Shown piece by piece: positions 21,367-31,323 of a DNA stretch of 64,000 bases; the stretch's first letter is position 1; each line of letters opens with the position of its first letter. The notes beneath the pieces are model-generated. The model did no database searches and was not told where the DNA came from. It saw only the letters and a program-made list of their open reading frames with translations. A program made the translations under genes and the position numbers. Source of the stretch: Hyphomicrobium sp. Lineage in GTDB: Bacteria; Pseudomonadota; Alphaproteobacteria; Rhizobiales; Hyphomicrobiaceae. The DNA is taken from contig NZ_JAIETU010000005.1 of NCBI RefSeq assembly GCF_019744875.1, positions 744,001 to 808,000 on the forward strand. The letters run 5' to 3'.

Positions 21367-22506
21367 ATGACGCAAGACGCCAAGACCGCCGCAGATACCG
21401 CGCAGCAGACGCCGCTCGGGGCGGCCGCTGCCGCCGGGATTTTGCCGGTGCAGGCCATTCGCGCGCTGATCTCCGGCGGGGCGCTGGCGAGCGGGGAGCC
21501 GACTGAACCCGGGCAGCTTCAGCCGGCCAGCGTCGACCTGCGGCTCGGGCCGAAGGCCTACCGCGTGCGTGCGAGTTTTCTGCCGGGACCGGGCGGGGCG
21601 GTCGCGGACCGGCTCGACGATCTCAAGCTGCACGAATTCGACATCGAGCACGGCGCTGTGCTCGAGACGGGCTGCGTCTACGTCGTGCCGCTGCTGGAGA
21701 GCCTGAAGCTTCCGGACGCGATTTCGGCGTCCGCCAACCCGAAGAGCTCGACCGGCCGCCTCGACGTGTTCACGCGCGTGATCGCGGATGGCGTGTCGGC
21801 GTTCGATCTCGTGCCGGCGGGCTATCGCGGGCCGCTCTATGCCGAGATCTGTCCGCAGACTTTTCCCATCGTCGTGCGCAAGGGCTCGAAGCTGTCGCAG
21901 CTTCGCTTCCGCCATGGCGATCCGCGCGAGAGCGATGCGGGCCTCGAAAATCTGCAGGCTACGCAAACTTTGGTGTCGGGTGCGAAGGCCGACATCCACG
22001 ACGGCATCGCGCTTTCGGTCGCGTTGGTGGGCGACGGCGAGGGGCTGGTCGGCTATCGCGCGCGCAAGCATACGGGCGTGGTCGATGTCGATCGGCCGGG
22101 CGCGTGCGCGGTGGCGGACTACTGGGAGCCGGTGCGCGCGGACGCCAAGCAGCGGCTCATCCTCGATCCGGACCAGTTCTACATTCTGGCGTCGAAAGAA
22201 GCCGTGCACATTCCGCCGACGCATGCGGCCGAGATGATGCCGTTCAATCCGCTGGTGGGCGAATTCCGCGTACACTACGCGGGCTTTATGGATCCGGGCT
22301 TCGGGCATTCGCCGGCGGGTGGTGCGGGCTCACGCGTCGTGCTGGAGGTTCGCTCGCACACGGTGCCGTTCATCCTGGAAGACGGCCAGATCATCGGGCG
22401 GCTGGTCTACGAGCGCATGATGGAAGTGCCGGAAATTCTCTACGGCCGCGACCTCGGCAGCAACTACCAGGCGCAGGGGCTGAAGCTGAGTAAGCATTTC
22501 AGATAG
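21367..22506 (+). CDS. dcd: 2'-deoxycytidine 5'-triphosphate deaminase, long tandem-domain form
   Basis: LQPASVDLRLG...SANPKSSTGRLDVFTRVIADG...GYRGPLYAEI; a second DCD-like half follows. Confidence 0.88.
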   Translation: MTQDAKTAADTAQQTPLGAAAAAGILPVQAIRALISGGALASGEPTEPGQLQPASVDLRLGPKAYRVRASFLPGPGGAVADRLDDLKLHEFDIEHGAVLETGCVYVVPLLESLKLPDAISASANPKSSTGRLDVFTRVIADGVSAFDLVPAGYRGPLYAEICPQTFPIVVRKGSKLSQLRFRHGDPRESDAGLENLQATQTLVSGAKADIHDGIALSVALVGDGEGLVGYRARKHTGVVDVDRPGACAVADYWEPVRADAKQRLILDPDQFYILASKEAVHIPPTHAAEMMPFNPLVGEFRVHYAGFMDPGFGHSPAGGAGSRVVLEVRSHTVPFILEDGQIIGRLVYERMMEVPEILYGRDLGSNYQAQGLKLSKHFR

Positions 22507-22556
22507 GGCTCAAGCCGGTCGGATACCTCGACCGTTGCACGCACGGATGGTGGCGT

Positions 22557-22582
22557 GGGTGCCGGCCTTCGCCGGCATGACG
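22557..22582. repeat. Palindromic unit GGGTGCCGGCCTTCGCCGGCATGAC
   Basis: TGCCGGC-CTTC-GCCGGCA stem in the dcd/arsR intergenic region; similar in style to arms of the 23954-24116 element. Confidence 0.6.
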
Positions 22583-22624
22583 TTGTTTTGGCTCGGTGGC
22601 GGCTTTGCGTGGACGGCCGAGAGG

Positions 22625-22966
22625 TCAGGCCTTGTCCGCGTCGGGGCAGACGAGGGGCTTGGCGGCTTTCAGGATGGCGTCGATCACGCCGGGAAAGCGC
22701 GCGTTGATCTCGTCGAGGCGGATAGAGTTCACGACCTCGGTGCCGCGGCGCTCGGACTGGATGAGGCCCGCTTCGCGCAAAATCTGGAAATGATGCGACT
22801 GGGTCGACTTCGGCACGTGCGAGGGCGCGGCCTTCGAACAGTTCAGAGGACAGTCTCCGGCCGCTAAGCACCGCACGATCTCAAGGCGCATCGGATCGGC
22901 TAGCGCGTAGAGAACGCTTTCCAATTTCAGGTCTTCCGACGCGGGGTGGAGCAGGGGTCTTTGCAT
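22625..22966 (-). CDS. ArsR-family transcriptional regulator
   Basis: ALADPMRLEIVRCLAAGDCPLNC...VPKSTQSHHFQILREAGLIQSERRGTEVVNSIR. Confidence 0.92.
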   Translation of the reverse strand: MQRPLLHPASEDLKLESVLYALADPMRLEIVRCLAAGDCPLNCSKAAPSHVPKSTQSHHFQILREAGLIQSERRGTEVVNSIRLDEINARFPGVIDAILKAAKPLVCPDADKA

Positions 22967-23000
22967 GCCCGATATATGGCCGACCCTAGGTGAAATTCAA

Positions 23001-23021
23001 TAGTTCGATAGTCTTGAACTA
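23001..23021. promoter_or_regulatory. Inverted repeat TAGTTC-N9-GAACTA, candidate ArsR operator
   Basis: Perfect 6-bp dyad in the intergenic region between divergent arsR and SDR genes. Confidence 0.6.
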
Positions 23022-23168
23022 CCGGAATGCCGTCCCTATCTGGGGTTCAGCCGATGCTTTGCTCTCGCCGGTGCCGCCTTCGGATGGGGGGATCTCCAGT
23101 CCAGGCGCACCCTGACGCCGGCCCCCTCTTTCGCGGGATTAGCGAATGAAAAAGCTGGAGAAATTCAT

Positions 23169-23942
23169 ATGTCTCGTCCCCTTGAAGGCAAAGTTGCGCT
23201 GGTTACGGGCGCGAGCCGCGGCATCGGCCGCGCCGTTGCGCAAAGGCTTGCAGCTGACGGCGCACTGGTCGCAGTCCACTTCGGACGCAATCAGTCTGCC
23301 GCGACGGAAACCGTCTCGGCCATCACGGCCGCGGGCGGCTCCGCGTTCGCCATCGGATCCGACCTTTCCGCCAAGAATGGCGTGAAGGTGCTCTTTTCCG
23401 CGCTGGATGAGGAGCTCAAGGCGCGTAACGGCTCGACGAAGCTCGACATCCTCGTGAACAACGCAGCGGTTGCGCCCTTCGTCAATTTCGAAGGCACGAC
23501 CGAGGAGGTGTTCGACGAGATCTACACGGTGAACGTCAAGTCGGTGTTCTTCGCCACGCAGGAAGCCGTCAAACGCATCCGGGACGGCGGGCGCATCGTC
23601 AATCTCACGAGTGCTGTGGTGCGCACGCCGGTTCTGGACGCGGCGGCCTACTCCATCCTCAAGGCGCCGATCGACAATCTGACGAAGGTGCTCGGCCAAG
23701 TGTTGGGTGAGCGCTCGATCACGGTCAACGCAGTTGCGCCTGGTGTGATCGAAACGGACATGTCCGCTGCGTTCGCGCGCGATCCGGCGATGGCTGAGGC
23801 CGTCAAGGGCAAGCAGGCGCTGAAGCGGATCGGGCAGCCCGAAGACATCGCGGATGTGGTCGGCTTCCTTGCCGGCCCCGAAGGGCGCTGGGTCACCGGG
23901 CAGGTCATAGAAGCCTCGGGCGGCTCGGGTTTGACGTTCTAA
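23169..23942 (+). CDS. SDR-family oxidoreductase
   Basis: VTGASRGIGRAVAQRL (TGxxxGIG), NNAAV, YSILK active site. Confidence 0.93.
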   Translation: MSRPLEGKVALVTGASRGIGRAVAQRLAADGALVAVHFGRNQSAATETVSAITAAGGSAFAIGSDLSAKNGVKVLFSALDEELKARNGSTKLDILVNNAAVAPFVNFEGTTEEVFDEIYTVNVKSVFFATQEAVKRIRDGGRIVNLTSAVVRTPVLDAAAYSILKAPIDNLTKVLGQVLGERSITVNAVAPGVIETDMSAAFARDPAMAEAVKGKQALKRIGQPEDIADVVGFLAGPEGRWVTGQVIEASGGSGLTF

Positions 23943-23953
23943 CGCGTTTTGCG

Positions 23954-24116
23954 TGACCCGGCTTTCGTCCGGGTGACGGAGCATGCAGTGCGCCGGCTTC
24001 CCCCTGTCCCCCAGCGGCGGCTGCTCACACGCCCCCTCCTGGTCCACGACCCGCGCGCCGTACGCAGGCGCGCGTCTGGCCCAGGACGCTCCGTCACCCG
24101 CACGAAGGCCGGGTCA
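23954..24116. repeat. BIME/MITE-like composite element: 29-bp terminal inverted repeats (27/29 identical) flanking about 105 bp
   Basis: TGACCCGGCTTTCGTCCGGGTGACGGAGC at 23954-23982 versus its reverse complement at 24088-24116; inner dyads CCTGGTCC/GGCCCAGG. Confidence 0.7.
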
Positions 24117-24148
24117 TCCGTTTGTCCGGGGTGGGAGCGAGGGCGACG

Positions 24149-25339
24149 TCACGCTTTCGCGAAGTAGCCGGCGAGAAAGCGCTCGTAGATCGCGGTCAGC
24201 TTTTCGATGTCGGCTACCGACGTGTGCTCGTCGACGGCGTGGATGGTCTTGTTGACGAGGCCGAACTCGATGACGGGGCAGATGTCCTTGATGAAACGCG
24301 CGTCCGAGGTGCCGCCGCCGGTGGTGAGCGCGGGCTTGCGGCCGGTTTCGGTTTCGATGGCGGCGACGAGCGTTTCGACGAGCACGCCCTCGGGGCTCGT
24401 GAGGAAGACGTCGCCGGTTCCGGATACGGTGAGGTCGAAGCGCGCATCGACGGTCGCGGCGGCCGCCGCGACCTGGTCGCGCAACCAGGTTTCGATCGTG
24501 CGGCGGTTCCAGGTGTCGTTGTAGCGAATGTTGATGGTCGCGCGCGCTTCCGCCGGGATGACGTTGGCGGTCCGGTTCGGCACGGAGATGACGGTCGTCT
24601 GCAGGTTCGACGGCTGGAAGTGCGCCGTGCCGCGATCGATCTCGGCGGTGGCGAGCCGATCGATGATGCGCGCGAGCTTCGGGATCGGGTTCTCGGCTTT
24701 CTGCGGATAGGCGGAATGGCCCTGGCGGCCGTGGACGACGATCTCGCCGTTGATCGAGCCGCGGCGTCCGATCTTCATTTCGTCGCCGAGCGCTTCCGGG
24801 TTCGAGGGTTCGGCCACGAGGCAGGCGCTGACCTTTTCGCCGCGTGCGCGCATCCAATCGAGCACCTTCATGGTGCCGTTGATCGAGGGGCCTTCCTCGT
24901 CACCCGTAATCAGGAATGAGATCGAGCCGCGATGCGCTGCAGCGCCCTTCGATGCGAGATGGCGGAGCGCCGCCGAGACGGAGCAGGCGACGCCGCCCTT
25001 CATATCCACGGAGCCGCGGCCATAGAGGATCCCGTCGCGGATCACGGCGGCGAACGGCGGATCGGTCCAGGCGTCGAGATCGCCCGGCGGCACGACGTCG
25101 GTGTGGCCTGCGAAGCAAATGTGCGGCTCGGCTTCCCCGATGCGCGCATACAGGTTTTCGACGTCCGGCGTACCCGGTTCCGTGAACGTCATGCGGTGGC
25201 AGGTGAAGCCCGCTCCGGCGAGCACGGTTTCGAGCAGCGTCAGGGCGCCGCCTTCATGGGGCGTCACGCTCTCGCAGCGCACGAGCGCTTGCGTGAGGGA
25301 TACGGGGTCGAGCGGGTCAAAGGTCATCGGGTGCGACAC
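24149..25339 (-). CDS. dapE: Succinyl-diaminopimelate desuccinylase
   Basis: FAGHTDVVPPGDLDAWTDPPF, GRGSVDMKGGVAC, GDEEGPSINGT. Confidence 0.95.
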   Translation of the reverse strand: MSHPMTFDPLDPVSLTQALVRCESVTPHEGGALTLLETVLAGAGFTCHRMTFTEPGTPDVENLYARIGEAEPHICFAGHTDVVPPGDLDAWTDPPFAAVIRDGILYGRGSVDMKGGVACSVSAALRHLASKGAAAHRGSISFLITGDEEGPSINGTMKVLDWMRARGEKVSACLVAEPSNPEALGDEMKIGRRGSINGEIVVHGRQGHSAYPQKAENPIPKLARIIDRLATAEIDRGTAHFQPSNLQTTVISVPNRTANVIPAEARATINIRYNDTWNRRTIETWLRDQVAAAAATVDARFDLTVSGTGDVFLTSPEGVLVETLVAAIETETGRKPALTTGGGTSDARFIKDICPVIEFGLVNKTIHAVDEHTSVADIEKLTAIYERFLAGYFAKA

Positions 25340-25408
25340 TGGTTGAGGGAGCGCGAGACATAGACGCTCAGGCTTGCGATCGCAATCCGGCGCTTGCCGG
25401 GCGAGACT

Positions 25409-25867
25409 TCAGGCGGTGGGCGTCAAGGGATCTTCGCCATGCCGGTTGGGGCCCTGGGTGCCGCGCACGAACCCATTGTCGACGAAGACGGTCAGCACGA
25501 AGATCGCCAATATCGCGAATACGATTCCGCCCGCGCCGGGCACACCTGCGCCGATTTCCAGACCCAGATGCGGGGCCGCCAGATTGAAGGCATTGGCGGC
25601 TACGAACGTGGGTGCGATCCAAGCCGGCCAGTCGCGGTCGTTGCCCCGCTTCGCGGTGATTGCGGCAAGCGGTATGAGCAGGATCGCCTGCCAGATCGTG
25701 TCCGGCATGTTCGCCGGCGGAAGCACTTCGGCCGTGAAGTATTCGGGATTGAGGATGAGACCTCCGCCGATGTTTAGGATTGCGTAGACGATCAGCCCGG
25801 TCCACCACGCCTTGCGGCCGATGCGCCCTTTGAAGGTGGTCAGCAGATGCCAGAGGCGCATCGGCAT
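25409..25867 (-). CDS. DUF805-like small integral membrane protein
   Basis: FKGRIGRKAWWTGLIVYAILN...LIPLAAITAKRGNDRDWPAW, multiple hydrophobic segments. Confidence 0.65.
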   Translation of the reverse strand: MPMRLWHLLTTFKGRIGRKAWWTGLIVYAILNIGGGLILNPEYFTAEVLPPANMPDTIWQAILLIPLAAITAKRGNDRDWPAWIAPTFVAANAFNLAAPHLGLEIGAGVPGAGGIVFAILAIFVLTVFVDNGFVRGTQGPNRHGEDPLTPTA

Positions 25868-25874
25868 GTTCCAG

Positions 25875-26627
25875 TTATGCGTGGGGGGCGAGCGCGTCGT
25901 TCGCGGGGCGCGTCGGCATGCGCTGCTGAACCAGCTCGATCTTCTGCCAGATTTTCTGCCCGAGATGGGCGGTCAGCCGCTCGATGTCGCCGACGGCGTC
26001 GACGATGGCGGGATCGCGCAGCTTGTCGGCGTAGAGCGCGGCCACCTTGCTCGCGAGAGACAGCAGCTCCGAGCAGTATCCGAGGTAGCGCAAGAGCTGG
26101 TTGGGCGACATCCCGCGCTCTGGCGAAGATGAGGTGCGCGGCGCGCCGAACGCGCTCGGATCCTTGGTGAGCTGGTGCATGTCGATGACGTGGATGATCG
26201 CGCGCAGCTCATGCAGCGCCTTGAGCGCCTTGTCGCGCCGCCAACGGCTTTCGAGCGTCGAGAGATAGAGCGCGAGACCGCCGAGCACGATCAGGAAGCT
26301 CGTCGCCGAGTCGACGCCCTGCATGATGTTGGTCAGCTCGGTCGAGGTTTCGAGATCGACCGCCTCCCACAGCAGCCATCCGAGCAGCGCGAGGGCTGAC
26401 GCCAGGATGATGGCGACGAAGGTGCGGATCGTATAGTTCGGCCGCGCGATCTGGACGATGGTCGCCGACGTGTGGCGCGCGACCTCGGTCAGCTCGCGGC
26501 TGACGCGCTCAAGGCCCGTTCCCGGAAAACGCTCGGCGACGCGGCGCGCGAGCGTTTCCAAGGTCTCGATGATTTTGCCCGGATCGAGGGAGCGAAACAC
26601 GGGCTTCGTGGCGTTGGGTTGCGACAT
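25875..26627 (-). CDS. Hypothetical membrane protein with two predicted TM segments
   Basis: TIRTFVAIILASALALLGWLLWEAV and ATSFLIVLGGLALYLSTLE; between dapE/DUF805 and dapD. Confidence 0.65.
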   Translation of the reverse strand: MSQPNATKPVFRSLDPGKIIETLETLARRVAERFPGTGLERVSRELTEVARHTSATIVQIARPNYTIRTFVAIILASALALLGWLLWEAVDLETSTELTNIMQGVDSATSFLIVLGGLALYLSTLESRWRRDKALKALHELRAIIHVIDMHQLTKDPSAFGAPRTSSSPERGMSPNQLLRYLGYCSELLSLASKVAALYADKLRDPAIVDAVGDIERLTAHLGQKIWQKIELVQQRMPTRPANDALAPHA

Positions 26628-26672
26628 GGCCGGGTCCGATGGCAGAGGTGCGAGAACCTAGCACGAGCCCCG

Positions 26673-27509
<837 letters not shown>

Positions 27510-27736
27510 GCGCGTCGCCGCCCCGTTTTCGTCGTTCTGTTTGTCGTTCTGTTTCAGGCGGCGTTCATGGAGGCTCGCCAGGGGTCTGTCAATGCTGCCC
27601 CGGGGCTCCGAAAATTCCCGAGGGCGCACCCCGCACGGCAAACGTCGTGTTAACGCGGATGCGCTAATTTGAGGGAACGGGGCTCCGTCTAAGTGCTGCG
27701 CGATACGCGCCGAGGGCTCCCAGCTTTGTTTTTGTA

Positions 27737-28249
27737 GTGCGTAGGCGGGAGGTTGGCGTGCTTGGAGTGCAAGACCTCGGGTCCCGGGATCCGAATGGCG
27801 TCGTGAGGGCTGGTCCCTGGCTGCCGCGCGAGGGCGCCGCGGCGGATGCTGCCATTGCCATCGACCGCCTGACGGCGAAGATCGAGCGGCTGGAGCGGCG
27901 CGAGGAAGCGCTGCAGAAGCAGGTGGCGGAGCTGGTCGAGCTTTCCCACCAGGCCGGACGCTTCCAGGCTTTGGCTGAAAGCCTCCGTAATTCAAGGGAT
28001 TACAAAGTCGAGGAAACCGCCCGGCAGATGCGCGATCTGCGCGGCCGGATCGATGCAATCGAAGGCCCGAAAAGCGACTTCGCCGGGCTCGCGTTCAAGT
28101 CGCTGACCGATATTGGCCGCAAGCTCGGTGAGCTTGATGGGGTCGAATCCCGCGCGGCGACGATGACGCGGCGTTTTCATGCCGCCACCCTGGCCTTCCG
28201 GGTTCTGGCTGTCGGCCTGTTGTGCGTGGCTGCGCGCAGCTCGTTCTGA
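27737..28249 (+). CDS. Hypothetical coiled-coil protein with C-terminal hydrophobic segment
   Basis: [40 protein letters not shown]...; C-terminal [17 protein letters not shown]. Confidence 0.55.
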   Translation: MRRREVGVLGVQDLGSRDPNGVVRAGPWLPREGAAADAAIAIDRLTAKIERLERREEALQKQVAELVELSHQAGRFQALAESLRNSRDYKVEETARQMRDLRGRIDAIEGPKSDFAGLAFKSLTDIGRKLGELDGVESRAATMTRRFHAATLAFRVLAVGLLCVAARSSF

Positions 28250-28431
28250 CGCTGGCTAACACGGGCGCGCGATAAGCAGCCTGCGGACCACATTCTGGTC
28301 GTCTCCCCCCGCGCTCTGGCTAGCGATGGGATCCGCACGACTTGAGTAAAATTCTGCCGGCCGAGTTGGCGCCTGCCTTAAGGGGCATTGGGTAGTCTCT
28401 GTGCAGTCCGAAGCTGCAAGGGTCTGCGCAC

Positions 28432-28800
28432 ATGTCGCTCGTTATCGGCACCAACACGATATCGCTCGCCGCTGAGCGCGCGGGCGCGGCGGCCCTGCAG
28501 CAGTCAATCGAGCGGACCTCGCGCGAAGTCCAGCCGTCGGCTCCAGCCCCGCAAACCCAGAGCGCCGGTCATTCGCAGGTTCAGTTTGGGGCAAGCCTGG
28601 AGAGCCGTTTCCAAGCCGTTATCAATGAGTTGGCTTTGGGCGGCAATCTCACGTCGGCCAACGCGCGCGTTGTGGACAGCGATTTCGCGCAGGATACCAG
28701 CAGCCTCACCAAGAACCAGATCCTTGCGCAAGCCGGCGTTGCAATGACTGCTCGGGCCAACAGTCAGCCGCAAAGCGTGCTGGCGGCGCTCAACGGCTAA
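28432..28800 (+). CDS. Minimal flagellin-like protein: D0 N- and C-terminal segments only (122 aa)
   Basis: N-term MSLVIGTNTISLAAERAGAAALQQSIERTS resembles flagellin MSLVINTNxxSLxAQ...; C-term ANARVVDSDFAQDTSSLTKNQILAQAGVAMTARANSQPQSVLAALNG resembles flagellin SRIEDADFAxETAxLTKxQILQQAGTAMLAQANQxPQxVLSLL; only a short linker between. Confidence 0.85.
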   Translation: MSLVIGTNTISLAAERAGAAALQQSIERTSREVQPSAPAPQTQSAGHSQVQFGASLESRFQAVINELALGGNLTSANARVVDSDFAQDTSSLTKNQILAQAGVAMTARANSQPQSVLAALNG

Positions 28801-28831
28801 GATCGGTCTGAAGAAGCCCGGCCGCGCCGGA

Positions 28832-29485
28832 TCACGGGCTCGCGGGCGCGGAGCCCAGGGTTTTCCGTATCAGGTTCTTGGCCGCATCCGAATCCCATTC
28901 GGCCGGTCCGATCAGGCGGCCGATCTCGCGGCCCTCCGGATCGATCAGGATCGTGACCGGCATGCCGACAGCCTTCAGTGCCGAGCCGCTGCGTGTCGTC
29001 GTGTCGGTGTAGAGCTTGAGCGACTTGACGTGCACGCTGTCGAGGAACTTGCGCGCGGCCTCAGGGCCGGTGCGGTCGACGGCGAGGGCGACGACCTCGA
29101 AGGTGTCCGATCCCAGCTCCGCCTGCAGCCGGTCGAGCGACGGCATTTCCTCGCGGCACGGGGCGCACCATGTCGCCCAGAGGTTCAGGAGGATCGTCTT
29201 GCCGTGAAAGTCCTTCAGGGTCTTCGTCGCGCCCGTCGCATCGTTAAATGTCACATCTGCGACAGCCTCGGGGGCTGACTTGTAAACGAAGGCCGGCAGG
29301 CCCGGCGCGCGCGGGCGGGTCGCCTCGGCGGGAGCGGCGGCCTCCGGCGACGAAACGGCGGTATTGTCAGGCCGCCCAAGGGTGCCGTATACCGCCGCAA
29401 AGCCTGCGATTGCAGCGACGGCGGCCACGGCGACGATGGCCGCGTTTCTATTTTTGGGCGGGCCGGACGGGGTGCCGTCGTTCAT
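28832..29485 (-). CDS. TlpA-family thiol:disulfide interchange protein
   Basis: N-terminal [26 protein letters not shown] (WCAPC). Confidence 0.92.
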   Translation of the reverse strand: MNDGTPSGPPKNRNAAIVAVAAVAAIAGFAAVYGTLGRPDNTAVSSPEAAAPAEATRPRAPGLPAFVYKSAPEAVADVTFNDATGATKTLKDFHGKTILLNLWATWCAPCREEMPSLDRLQAELGSDTFEVVALAVDRTGPEAARKFLDSVHVKSLKLYTDTTTRSGSALKAVGMPVTILIDPEGREIGRLIGPAEWDSDAAKNLIRKTLGSAPASP

Positions 29486-29527
29486 TTCGACTTCCGATGC
29501 TTTGGGTCTCGCGGAGGGGCTGTTCCG

Positions 29528-30937
29528 GTGACAGAGAAAAACGCCAACAAGATGTGGGGCGGCCGTTTTGCGCAGTCGCCTGCCGAGATCATGCAGGAGA
29601 TAAATGCCTCGATCTCGTTCGACAAGGTTCTGGCACCGCAGGATATCCGTGGCTCAAAGGCGCACGCGGCGATGCTGGGCGAAACCGGCATCATCACGCG
29701 GGCGGATGCGCGCGAGATCCTGAGGGGTCTCGACCAGGTGGCATCCGAGATCGAAAGCGGCACCTTCGTCTTCCAGCGCGAGTTGGAAGACGTGCACATG
29801 AACGTCGAGAGCCGTCTCAAGGAAATCATCGGGCCTGCGGCCGGGCGGCTGCATACGGCGCGCTCGCGCAACGACCAGGTGGCGACCGATTTCCGGCTGT
29901 TCGTGCGGGACGCGGCCGACAGCCTCATTCGCTCTATCGGCGAGCTGCAGAGCGCGCTGGTCGAAAAGGCCGAGGCGCACGCGGGCACCGTGATGCCCGG
30001 CTTCACGCATATGCAATCGGCGCAGCCGGTGACGTTCGGCCATCATCTGCTCGCTTACGTGGAAATGCTGGGGCGCGACCGGGGGCGGTTCGTGGATGCG
30101 CGGCGGCGCCTCAACGAATGTCCGCTCGGCTCGGCGGCGCTGGCTGGCACGTCGTTTCCGATCGACCGGCAGAAGACGGCCGAGGAACTGGGCTTCGATC
30201 GCCCGATGGCGAATTCGCTCGACGGCGTGGCTGATCGCGATTTCGCGCTCGAAATTCTGGCGGCGGCCTCGATCACGGCCATGCATCTGTCGCGGTTCGC
30301 CGAGGAAATCGTGATCTGGATGACGCCGCAGTTCGGCTTCGTGAAGCTGTCTGACCGCTTCACGACTGGGTCGTCGATCATGCCGCAAAAGCGCAACCCC
30401 GACGCGGCGGAGCTGGTGCGGGCCAAGGTCGGGCGGATCGCGGGCGCCTTCCACGGGCTGCTGATGGTCATGAAGGGCCTGCCGCTCGCCTACTCGAAGG
30501 ACATGCAGGAAGACAAGGAAGCGACGTTCGACGCGCTGGATTCGCTGCGGCTCGGGCTGGCGGCGATCACGGGCATCGTGCGCGACGTCGAGCCCGAGGC
30601 CGAGACGCTGCGGGCGGCGGCGGGGCGCGGCTATTCGACGGCGACGGATCTGGCCGACTGGCTGGTGCGGGAGCTGAAGATGCCCTTCCGGGAGGCGCAC
30701 CACGTCACGGGCTCGATCGTCAAGGCGGCCGAGGACAAGGGGCTCGACCTCGAAAATGTGCCCCTCGAAGTCATGCAGGCCATCGAGCCGCGCATTTCGA
30801 AGGGGATTTTCTCTGTGCTTTCAGTGGAGAACTCCGTGAAATCCCGCAAGAGCTATGGGGGAACTTCGCCACAGAACGTCGCAAAAATGGCTCGAAGCTG
30901 GGCCAAGCGCTTGGAAAAGGAAGCGGCCGCACGGTAA
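29528..30937 (+). CDS. argH: Argininosuccinate lyase
   Basis: [21 protein letters not shown]...; [20 protein letters not shown] signature. Confidence 0.97.
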   Translation: MTEKNANKMWGGRFAQSPAEIMQEINASISFDKVLAPQDIRGSKAHAAMLGETGIITRADAREILRGLDQVASEIESGTFVFQRELEDVHMNVESRLKEIIGPAAGRLHTARSRNDQVATDFRLFVRDAADSLIRSIGELQSALVEKAEAHAGTVMPGFTHMQSAQPVTFGHHLLAYVEMLGRDRGRFVDARRRLNECPLGSAALAGTSFPIDRQKTAEELGFDRPMANSLDGVADRDFALEILAAASITAMHLSRFAEEIVIWMTPQFGFVKLSDRFTTGSSIMPQKRNPDAAELVRAKVGRIAGAFHGLLMVMKGLPLAYSKDMQEDKEATFDALDSLRLGLAAITGIVRDVEPEAETLRAAAGRGYSTATDLADWLVRELKMPFREAHHVTGSIVKAAEDKGLDLENVPLEVMQAIEPRISKGIFSVLSVENSVKSRKSYGGTSPQNVAKMARSWAKRLEKEAAAR

Positions 30938-31001
30938 GGTGGCGGGGACGGCTGGCTTCCCGAAGATGTCTTCGAGGCCGGCTCCACGGGGTTTGATCGC
31001 A

Positions 31002-31199
31002 ATGATGAGTTGGGTTCGTACTTTCCTGGCTGCCTCGACGCTGGCGCTCGCGCTGGCCGGATGCGGCGTGAAGGGTTCGCTCGAAACTCCTCAGGCCGCG
31101 CCGGAATCGACGGCGGAAGCACAATCCGGCCAGGGCAAGCCCGAGGGCGCAGCGGCCAAGCCGCACAAGAGTTCCGTTCTGGACGCGCTCGTTCGCTAA
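31002..31199 (+). CDS. lptM: Small lipoprotein, LptM/YifL-like
   Basis: MMSWVRTFLAASTLALALAGCGVKGSLETP lipobox; located between argH and lysA. Confidence 0.75.
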   Translation: MMSWVRTFLAASTLALALAGCGVKGSLETPQAAPESTAEAQSGQGKPEGAAAKPHKSSVLDALVR

Positions 31200-31323
31200 C
31201 GAACACAGCCTCGGAGAGGCCCGGCCGGCCGCTTCTCAGTCGGACAGGTGCTAAGGCTCCTGTTGCGTTGGCGCGGCGGCCTGTATAGCTCGGGTGTCGA
31301 TCACTCCGGACACCTGCGCCCCC

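Noticed and set aside
28340-28400. FliA (sigma-28)-like promoter TAAA...GCCGA upstream of the mini-flagellin
   Set aside because: Spacing between TAAA and GCCGAGTT is about 9 nt instead of about 15; the RpoN alternative TGGCGCCTGCCTTAA lacks the -12 GC.
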